Source of the DNA: Tetmemena sp. SeJ-2015
Taxonomy: Eukaryota; Ciliophora; Spirotrichea; Sporadotrichida; Oxytrichidae
Length of the DNA: 30,352 bases
Direction of reading: 5' to 3'
NCBI GenBank assembly: GCA_027382625.1
Contig: JAJKFJ010023923.1
Location: 1-30,352, forward strand
The notes under the pieces were generated by a model. It was not told the DNA's origin. It saw only the letters and a program-made list of their open reading frames with translations, and ran no database searches. The position numbers were made by a program, and so were the translations under genes. Below, one piece after another: positions 20,443 to 28,145 of this stretch. Position 1 is the stretch's first letter. Every line of letters begins with the position of its first letter.

Positions 20443-21987
20443 TCAATTTAATAAGACTTTAATATTGATTATGTCGTTGATTAGATCTCCTTTTGATTTT
20501 TAATCATCACTGTCTAAACTTTCTGGAAATTGAACAGACTTCCTCTTATTCTCAAATGCTTTAGTAGTTCTTTCTCCATTTTGCTACACTTTTATAAGGG
20601 AAATGTCAGAGAGTCTATGATGAGTAGGAGCCATCATACTCTTTCTTCTATTTTAATCATTTCTTGCTAACGCAGTCTTATTTTGCCTTTTCTCCGGATT
20701 TTGAACAATCTCCACCAACATTTTATTTCTTATACTCTCTCCCATCTTTAAATTAAAGATCTCATTCACATTTTGATTATCAAAGCAGAATAGTCATGAT
20801 GATTATGATTTTTATGTTCAGGAGATTTACTTTGAGCTATTTCAAGAGCGCTTTTACTAATTATTCCTAAAATTTGCTTTTGCCTATGGCGGTCTTGCTT
20901 TTCCTTAAGCTTTCTTTATCTTTCTCTCTTAAGGACTGTTTCCTTGACATCATGATCTATCTTCCCCTCTTCTAGATTCTTCTCTATCTGTTCTCTGATG
21001 GAATCATTTAACTTCCTCTACTCTTTAATAAAAATCTTATTCTTATAATATAATTGTAATAAGAGCATTCATCTTCTTTAGTTTACTGAAATACTAGTCA
21101 TGAATATTTTCTTAACTGGCATCTTTCTTCATCGAGAGCATCCTTTAACTTATATTTTTAGTTCTTAGTTATTAACTCATATTCTTTTAGTCGGCTATCT
21201 TGAGTTTTGCTCTTTGATTTACCATATCTGAGCTTTCCCTCAGCTTTTAAGTTGAATTGTTTCTTACTCTATGAACTTCCTCTTGATTAGAATTAAACTT
21301 GTTTCAAAGAATGAAAAATTATGATTAGGATAATTATCTATCTCTTCCTATTCCTCGTTACTAAACCAATTATACTTTTTATTTTGCTGGATCGCTTATT
21401 GGTTATAAAACTATAATCAAATATTTATAGAAAAAAAGGTTAGTGATGTTAAAGATAGAAGAGAGTTCTCTCATCGTGTGGTTCATGGCAGGCTTCCTAT
21501 AATGAGATTGAGGCCTCTTTCTTGTGATGTTCTAAACCGAGCTGGGTCTGATTTAGTTAAGATGCTCCACGCTAAGTCTGCCTGCTAGTGCACTTTAGTT
21601 ATGCAATGCAACTGAGCTTTAATCGTTAGTCAGTCCGGTGGATATTTGCTTGAGGTTATTTACACTCCCATAAGGGTCTTAACAATTATTTACATATATG
21701 AAATTAAAGACTTTAGAAAGCTAAGAGTTGCTTTGGTAGTTGAAGCCTAGTTTAAGTTTTTGGAGTTGCATGAGTTTGCTATAGTGGTACGTGGAAGACT
21801 TCGGTCTGATACTTTTAATGTAGATGTTCTCTAGCTGCTAAGGAGAATTCTGTCTGCTGGGCATTTCTTCTGCAGCTTGAAGATTTGCAAAAGAAACACC
21901 CGTGCTCTCAAGCTATGGGAGGTCTCGCTTTAACATTTGCTAAAAGTTTTTGGTGGTGTTTGAAATATTGTTATTAGTTCGATTCAT
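20443..21987 (-). CDS. Hypothetical coiled-coil protein, about 510 aa
   Basis: Starts at 21987 (MNRTNNNISNTTKNFQQMLK) and ends at the TGA at 20445-20443. The N-terminal 200 residues are Ser/Asn/Gln-rich (SFANLQAAEEMPSRQNSPQQ) with basic patches. An acidic stretch follows (NEEQEEIDNYPNHNF, about 21360), and then a coiled coil (RLKEYELITKNQKYKLKDAL; IREQIEKNLEEGKIDHDVKE; KLKEKQDRHRQKQILGIISK). The C-terminal tail is basic and then acidic (FPESLDSDDQ). Four or so one-base steps are needed, one beside the T7 run near 21430. Composition suggests a structural or scaffold protein; nothing points to an enzyme. The next gene on this strand ends about 490 bp upstream. Confidence 0.6.
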
Positions 21988-22479
21988 TTGAGTTTATATT
22001 GCTTGCAATTATTTAGCTTTTTTCATTATAGCTAAAAAAAAATATTTTGACTTATAAATCATTTTTAAATTATATTCAAAAATTAATTCAAGCTTACATA
22101 AATGAGGGAAATATCTATTAGAAATATAAAAGATTTAATTTATTTCCATCTATAGTTTAATTTGTTAAGTGAGATTGTAAATCTAACTAGAGCCATACTA
22201 GCCTGGAATATTTACGAATTGCAAATCTAAAATTATACAAGCTTTATTACAAAATTAATAAGAAGATATCTTTCGAATATTTTTCTTTCTAAATTAAATA
22301 AACAATTAAGCTAATATGATTATTACAGCAGAGAAAACTCTTAAAGTGATAAAAATAAATAAAGGGAAGTCTCAATTTAAAAATTTAAAAAGAATTTTAT
22401 TTTATGACTTTGTAGTGTAGAGTGCTAAAAAAATAAGAATTGATTATTAACTATATCTTAAAAATTATGCCCACTAAAA
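21988..22479. other. AT-rich spacer
   Basis: About 490 bp. A minus-strand frame without TGA extends through it from the gene at 22480, but the composition becomes AT-rich and low in complexity, so I do not count it as coding. Confidence 0.4.
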
Positions 22480-23402
22480 TTAAAATCTTATATTTCTTAG
22501 GGTCTCTTCGGCTCTTATTTGTAAGGATGATTTACAGATTTTTGTATTGCCTTTTTAAATTGGGGACTCATAACTTCCTCCAAGTCAGAGTTGGCACTAT
22601 TTTTACTTGGTAGTTTGGCTTTTTGCAAATTCTTTTTATGTTTGCTATTTTCAGTGCCTTCCTCCCAATTCTCTTCTGGAATTCTAGTTTATCTTCCTTA
22701 AAGCCATTCATTTTAGGATTAAGTATTTGTTCTACTCTGTTGTTTCCTCACTAATCCTATTTTTGGGGAATTGCTATAAAGAATATTGCTCAAATTTTTC
22801 CATCATAAAATAATTAACTTATAAAATATACTGCAAAGAATCTAAAAAAAATTGAATTATTTTTAAAAAGCTAAATAATTTTGAGTATAGAGTCTTAGCT
22901 TTCAGTTTTATTAACACCATCTTTAGGTGGTAGCTTAGTCTTATTCTATTTTATTAAAGAGTCATTCTTGTGATATTATTACTGCGATACTTTGAGCTTA
23001 TCTACATTTTATCCCTTGAAGAAGGAGGATGACTTATCATTTTTTATGTCATAGAAATTTAAGTAAGTGGTCAAGTCTTCTTACTGACCTTCAAATTTTT
23101 CAAGTACTGGAAGTAAGTTTCCAAATTATTTAATGATCAAATGAATTAATTCCCTCTGAAGCTGCCTCTTCAAGTGGAGGGTTGATATTGATTTTGGGAG
23201 AGAGAAGCTTTGAGGTGGATGACTGTGATGAGAGATAGTTTTGAAACATGTCTCCACCTGACAAGACTCCTCCTGTAGTCTTTTCTTTTTAGAAAATGTA
23301 TGTTTGTTTTAAGTTGCTATTTTTAGAGTACTGATAAGAACTTTGCGGCCGAGGTTTCTATGGCTGCTTTTTGAAATAACCTTAATTGTCTTCTAAATCC
23401 AT
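22480..23402 (-). CDS. Hypothetical Lys/Ser/Gln-rich protein
   Basis: Starts at 23402 (MDLEDNQGYFKKQPQKPRPQ). The first block (23402-22880) is Ser/Gln-rich, then has FGNLLPVLEKFEGQQEDLTT and YLNFYDIKNDKSSSFFKGQN and a Lys-rich tail up to SQDSILKI. After about 80 bp of AT-rich DNA a second block (about 22800-22480) reads KFEQYSLQQFPKNRISEE, then ILNPKMNGFKEDKLE, then IPEENWEEGTENSKHKKNLQ and KNSANSDLEEVMSPQFKKAI. An A/T-rich repeat near both block edges (AAAATT) is a candidate IES pointer, but the phase fits only if one A is dropped. The two blocks could therefore be one gene or two. The stop is unresolved. The gene lies divergent to the transporter array with 243 bp between. Confidence 0.5.
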
Positions 23403-23645
23403 TTTAGAATTATTCTTCTTATTTTAATCAATTACTTTCTTAAAAGTGGAAATTCTGCGATTGTGAGGCTATTAAAAAAGCAGTAAAAATAAATTGCGAT
23501 CGATGTTTAAGTTGTTTAATTCTACAATTAAAATTTATTAGCACAAAGTATTTATCACCCACATACATGATTTCGCAATCTGAAGACAGAAAAAATATGT
23601 GAAAGAATAAGTATGGACCTTCCTAAATATTACTATCTTTTGTTA

Positions 23646-25342
23646 ATGTATAAATAAAGTAACACACTCATTAAAGCTTCTAAGGCGTTCTTTAACAATA
23701 AATAAACAAATCGGCAAATATCAGGTTTAATAAGACTAGCTAAAAAGCTCAGGGGGTGTGAAACGTGAGAAAGACTCAGAGAGATAAGAAGATCTAGAGA
23801 CTCTTGATTCTACTCAAGAACTTAAATCTCGAAAGGCTCACATTTAGAAACTGGACTCTAACTTAGATAATCAACTCTAGATAGCAAACTAAAATGAGCA
23901 AGAAAGAGCTAAGGTTGGATTCAAGTCTATTTTAGGAATGCTCAGTATGCTAGGCTCAATAGTTTTCAGCATTAAATATCATAACTGAGTTTATAAATTT
24001 TCATGGTGGTCACTATGTATCTATTCAAGAAACTTCAGAAACTGAATGCAAATTACACTTTTGCAGAAATGATTGTGACTCGAGGTTACTTTCAATCACC
24101 CCTTCAGGCTATTCAATACTATATCTTCAACTTAAGCTTAAGTCCTGTTACTCGAGTGTAATATAAATACATCTTTCTTAGATATTTTAAATTTAAAAAG
24201 ACTATATTCATGTTATATTAATATTTTAGATGCTTATCAACTAGCTGCTCTATGTATTTCTACTGGTTTGCGGTTTAAAATCTATCTATCAGCTTAGTAA
24301 ATTAAGCATGTATTAAGTCAAATATAATTTGAGAGCTTAGTTTCAGTAATTCACTATCTAGTTCCTTTTGTAACTATGATTAAATATAATTTAATATATA
24401 TCTTAGCTAATAATGATAGTCCAGTATGTGTTCTTGAAAGAAACTAATAAGCCTATAGAGATCCTGAACATGATAACTTAATTTTGCAATATTTAAAAAG
24501 CTCTAATTTATATGGTAGTGAGCTTGCTAGGAATTGTGCTCATACTTTCCAACAACTTAATAAGAGATCTTGGAATAAATGATAATTAAGACTCATCGAA
24601 CAGATAAAACACCAACAACTCAGACTTGCTCTCACTTTATATAATTTGAAATTAAAATCTATACTTTCTCTTGCTTTTATTACATAGGATAGTAACTGAT
24701 TTCTATAAACAGTACGAAAGTGCTGATTTAATGAAATTGATTATTAATTATATTCCTAAAATTTTACTTTACTTTACTTTACTTTACTTTACTTTACTCT
24801 TGCTTTTATTCAAGTAATCACCAGTTCTTGCAGTTATGTTGTTGTGAGAAAATTAAAAAGTGTCCATTATGTTATTGTAAATGGATTCTATGGACTCTAT
24901 CTTTCATTAATCTCTACAATCTACTGGCTTCAATTTAGATACAATCCAAACTACTCAATAATTTAAAGCATCACTAATTTTATTGTATATTATTTCTAGC
25001 TTTTGGGAAGCAGATTAAATCCTGATAATTGTAGCTATTGGGATACTCACAAACTTTGGGAATCAACTGTGGATTTTGGCCTGCTAGCTTGATAAGGCGA
25101 GCAGAGTGGCCTCCCTAAATTACCTAAGTGTGGTGTTATCTTATATGGGAGACATTTAAAATCCTATTGTATTTTATGAATTATATTTTGCTGTATGGCT
25201 ATAGTTTAGGGCTTTTGGAAAGTCTAGGTGCTGCTTTAATTGTGACTTGCTCATCATTTAAAAATATTTATTAATCTCATTAGATATATGTTCAATTATA
25301 TCAGTGCTGATGATTTTAAAGTATTTGAACAAACTAGATTGA
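23646..25342 (+). CDS. DMT/EamA-like transporter paralogue 1, seven IESs
   Basis: A multi-pass membrane protein of the drug/metabolite transporter superfamily, probably about 10 membrane segments. Family features are the first-repeat motif NANYTFAEMIVTRG, the segment SMYFYWFAVQNLSISLVSVI followed by HYLVPFVTMI and FLKETNKPIEIL, and in the second repeat GNQLWILACQLDKASRVASL, YMGDILLYGYS and the end LMILKYLNKLD with TGA at 25340-25342. A cytosolic N-terminus of about 100 charged residues precedes it (EDLETLDSTQELKSRKAHIQ). The start at 23646 is tentative and needs a one-base step in the G5 run at 23752-23756. Seven IESs must be removed, and every resolved junction matches paralogues 2 and 3. 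Substrate unknown; relatives carry nucleotide sugars, metabolites or drugs across membranes. Confidence 0.75.
23963..24003. other. IES site 0, paralogue 1, pointer TTTTCA, 35 bp
   Basis: TTTTCA at 23963-23968 and 23998-24003. Removal gives GSIVF-MVVTMYLFKK, collinear and equal in length to paralogue 3. Confidence 0.9.
24178..24231. other. IES site alpha, paralogue 1, pointer TTAGAT, 48 bp
   Basis: TTAGAT at 24178-24183 and 24226-24231. Removal gives YIFLRCLSTSCSMYFYW. Paralogue 2 has the same peptide position without any insertion. Confidence 0.92.
24291..24341. other. IES, paralogue 1, pointer AGCTTAGT, 43 bp
   Basis: The 8-bp repeat AGCTTAGT at 24291-24298 and 24334-24341. Removal gives SISLVSVIHYLVP; both other paralogues are uninterrupted here. 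Confidence 0.92.
24376..24417. other. IES, paralogue 1, pointer ATGAT, 37 bp
   Basis: ATGAT at 24376-24380 and 24413-24417. Removal gives PFVTMIVQYVFLKETNK, matching PIVTMILSNILLKETNK of paralogue 3. Confidence 0.9.
24668..24810. other. IES with a 14-bp pointer and internal (ACTTT)6, 129 bp
   Basis: CTCTTGCTTTTATT occurs at 24668-24681 and 24797-24810. The left copy continues the frame LKSILSLAFI and the right copy continues as AFIQVITSSCSYVVVRK, matching AFAQVVTTSATYLIIRK in paralogue 3. The inner edge carries six ACTTT units (24766-24795). Confidence 0.85.
24766..24795. repeat. Microsatellite (ACTTT)6
   Basis: Six perfect ACTTT units followed by ACT, lying inside an IES and abutting its right pointer. 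Confidence 0.95.
25154..25188. other. IES site beta, paralogue 1, pointer ATTT, 31 bp
   Basis: ATTT at 25154-25157 and 25185-25188. Removal gives SYMGDILLYGYSL, aligned with SYAGDIILHGYQM of paralogue 3. Confidence 0.85.
25253..25303. other. IES site gamma, paralogue 1, pointer ATCA, 47 bp
   Basis: ATCA at 25253-25256 and 25300-25303. Removal gives LIVTCSSVLMILKYLNKLD and the stop. Confidence 0.85.
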
Positions 25343-25924
25343 CTCAATATATTATGAAGAGAGCAATAAATAAATTGTGCATTATTTACTCTACTACTTT
25401 AGCTTCCTGATTCCACAAAAAAATTTTGAAATGAATAAAATATTAATTAAGCTTTATTTTGGGGTTAGCTAGCGTTTTTATTTGCTCTTAAATATATATT
25501 AAAGCTTCTATCCTTGAATTGATTAAATAATAGACCATAAACAAATTGTAAATGGCAAACAAACTCATTTAGAAGTTCACTAATAGCGTACAATAAATTT
25601 ATGGGGGCATTTTGAATTCAGCGCAAAGAATTTATTTTTATTCATTCTTTTTTAAAAAGAGATAGGAAATATGAGTAACAATATAATGAAAGTATAGAGA
25701 TGCAGAATAGATAAGTAAACAGAAAACGAGATAGCAACATCAACTTAGTGAAGTGAACAAGTGAAGATTTTATGCAAGAAAATATTTAGTCTGAAAATAC
25801 AGAAAGATAAAGTGAAGCTCAATTTTAACCAGTATAAATTGTTTTTGGCATTGAATTAACTTTAAGTATGATTGGAGGACAATTTATTCTAAAGTAATTT
25901 TAAAGTTAATTTAAATGGCTTTTA
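25343..25924. other. Spacer between transporter paralogues 1 and 2, with a coding-like patch
   Basis: Mostly AT-rich. Between about 25690 and 25830 a plus-strand frame reads like protein (EDFMQENIQSENTERQSEAQ) in the same phase as the start of paralogue 2, but a TGA and AT-rich DNA separate it from neighbouring sequence. It may be an N-terminal segment of paralogue 2, a remnant, or chance. Confidence 0.35.
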
Positions 25925-27877
25925 ATGAATGAAAGTCCCACTAAGAGAGAAAGAGATTCTATTCTTAGTCAGTCAACTACAGATGATATACCAAAGTCTG
26001 AGACTCATTAGAAAAGCAAAAGTTTCTCTTTAAACTATTTAAATTATTTTGTAGTTTGTACGATAAAATAAAGCCCCTACTAGGAATGTTAAGTATGATA
26101 GCCTCCCTAGTTTTTCTTTGTTAATTATTCTAATGTTTCTATAGATTGAAATAATTTTCTTCTAATAACTTAAAATCTGTTCAAGAAAGCTCGTGAATTG
26201 AACAGCAACTACACTTTCGCAGAATTGATGATTACCCGAGGTCTATTCTAATTCTTGCTATAGGCACTTCAATATTTCATTTTTGATGTAAAAGTTAGCT
26301 TAGTCTCTAAGAGAGAGTGGAGGTTTATTTTGCTGAGATGCATGTTGACAAGTATCAGCATGTACTCTTATTGGTATGCAGTACAAAGAATTTCAATAAG
26401 CATCATGTCTGTTATTTCCTATCTCATACCAATTGAACTAATAAAATTTAAACTAAGAAAAAGTAGGAAATAAGAGATACTTTTAATCTATATAAATAGA
26501 CTAAAAATTTCGGCTTTCTTTTTTACATAGACTTGAACTATTCAAACTTCTAAAATTGGGGAAGCTGTGAAAGTAATTTTATCAAAAATTAAGAAATAAT
26601 TAGCAAGGTCTTTCTTCAAAACTCTTACTTAAACTTATAAATTTGAGGAATTAAATGAAATAAAGATAAGGATAAACTTCAAATAGTTTTGTGAATTTAT
26701 TATGCTTAAATAACAAATAGGCATTAATTTTAATTGCTACTATGATCTTATCTTACATAATACTCAGGGAGAAAAGCAAATTCATAGAAGTCATCAATTT
26801 ATTTTCTCCAAAACACTTATTTTAGATGAATCTGAATTTGATGGCTTGTTTGGTTGGAGTATTTTTGATAATTAAAAATACTCTTTTCTAAGATCTGTTT
26901 GGCAGCGATGAACAATAATCCGAGTAAACTAAAACTCCTGTTTTTGTGGGACATCACGATGATAATCATTTGGCTTAGGATCAATCGTCAAATTTTAATT
27001 AAATATATTTTAAACTACCCCACTTAAAAGAATAACGACGTCCTCTCATTAAATATCAAAATATTTGTTGAGTATGAAAATTAAGTTTGGCTTTCTTCCA
27101 AGTATTCACGGGAGCTATAACTTACATAGTGGTGAGGAAAGTGAAGGGAGTGCATTTCGTGATTATAAATGGAGTGTACGGTTGCTACTTACTGCTTTTG
27201 TCTACAACTTACTGGATGATATTTAGATATGGCACCACACAAAATTAAAAACACTTTTCTGATTCTATTTTATGTTTTTATGTAATAATTTGAATTTCTT
27301 GGGGAGCTTTATGGAAACAAAGCAGATTATAATTATCGTATCACTAGGAATGTTATCCAATTTCACAAACCAAATGTGGATTATTGCTTGCTAGCTCGAC
27401 AAAGCAAGTAGGATAGCATCTCTAAACTATCTGGGAATAGTTTTTGCATATGCAGGCGACATTATTGCTAGAAAATTTAATATTTGATTATGTAATAATG
27501 TTTCTAATTATTTAATGTGTTGTACGGCTATCAAATGAAAGACTAAGAGAAAATAGGAGTTTATATTATTCAAACAATCATTATCAAAACCAGTATCAGA
27601 AATTTTTTAAGCTTTTAAGTCTATAATTTGAATTTAATAGGATTTGAGATTTGCTTTGAAGGAGAGAAAAAATATATTGTCATTATCATTGACCATATTT
27701 AAAGTTAAATCATTTTAAGACTTCTTCATAATTGTTGTGCTTAAAATATTTTATCTTAAAGATGAATAGATTTTGCTTATATTGCAGCCTGCTCATAGTT
27801 AAATATGATATCTTTATTGAGGATATTGAATCTCAACAATTGTGATGGCTCTCAAGTACCTAAACAAATTAGATTGA
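25925..27877 (+). CDS. DMT/EamA-like transporter paralogue 2, several IESs
   Basis: Start MNESPTKRERDSILSQSTTD, then KPLLGMLSMIASLVFLL and KKARELNSNYTFAELMITRG. The centre FILLRCMLTSISMYSYWYAV is contiguous here, whereas both other copies carry an IES at the R-C position. The frame then jumps a 301-bp IES to ATMILSYIILREKSKFIEV, passes a Gln/Glu/Asp loop (SDEQQSEQTKTPVFVGHHDD) and reaches the second repeat: VFTGAITYIVVRKVKGVHFV, NQMWIIACQLDKASRIASLN, then YLGIVFAYAGDI, with MALKYLNKLD and TGA at 27875-27877. IESs resolved well: TTTTCTT, AATTG, ATTAAATAT. Less surely: ATTTAAT and ATC. Three or four one-base homopolymer steps are needed, near 26070, 27085 and 27295-27310. Relative to paralogue 1 it has its own acidic loop and a different N-terminus. 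Confidence 0.72.
26112..26161. other. IES site 0, paralogue 2, pointer TTTTCTT, 43 bp
   Basis: TTTTCTT at 26112-26118 and 26155-26161. Removal gives ASLVFLLITQNLFKKARELN, collinear with paralogue 1. Confidence 0.9.
26431..26736. other. Long IES, paralogue 2, pointer AATTG, 301 bp
   Basis: AATTG at 26431-26435 and 26732-26736. Removal gives ISYLIPIATMILSYIILREK, matching ITYLVPIVTMILSNILLKET of paralogue 3, which has no insertion here. I see no gene or inverted repeat inside. Confidence 0.88.
26998..27056. other. IES, paralogue 2, pointer ATTAAATAT, 50 bp
   Basis: The 9-bp repeat ATTAAATAT at 26998-27006 and 27048-27056. Removal eliminates a shifted stretch and reads ISKYLLSMKIK; one more T in a TTT run is then needed to reach LAFFQVFTGAITY. 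Confidence 0.65.
27475..27516. other. Probable IES site beta, paralogue 2, pointer ATTTAAT, 35 bp
   Basis: ATTTAAT at 27475-27481 and 27510-27516. Removal keeps the frame into VLYGYQM, at the place where the other copies have IES beta, but leaves six extra residues, so the exact pointer is uncertain. Confidence 0.45.
27595..27832. other. Probable IES site gamma, paralogue 2, pointer ATC, 235 bp
   Basis: ATC at 27595-27597 and 27830-27832. Removal gives TSISTIVMALKYLNKLD in frame, next to where the other copies have IES gamma. The 3-bp pointer is weak evidence by itself. Confidence 0.5.
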
Positions 27878-28145
27878 TCAAATAGAGACTACTATCAAAC
27901 TATTATACTGAAACTATCAATTACAACATTTAATTTGCAATTTTAATTTCATCACAATACTCTCATCCAAATTCTAAAATAAATGGCTAAACATTATTTT
28001 ACAAAAATTCAAAAATCCAAAAATGTCCATATTTTAACCCAAGGCTTCATAGATTTTAGTTTAAAATTTCTTAAAATTAACTTTATTAAAGAAGATTTCC
28101 AAATCTCGGTCACAAGGTGGAAGTGATCATATCTAATTGGAAAAT

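Noticed and set aside
24291..24341. GTAAAT...TTAG intron instead of the AGCTTAGT IES
   Set aside because: Splicing at GT-AG gives the wrong frame; the 8-bp repeat junction gives the peptide shared by all paralogues.
24766..24795. (ACTTT)6 as a telomere-like or CRISPR-like repeat
   Set aside because: It is not a C4A4/G4T4 telomere, has no spacers, and sits inside an IES; it is a simple microsatellite.
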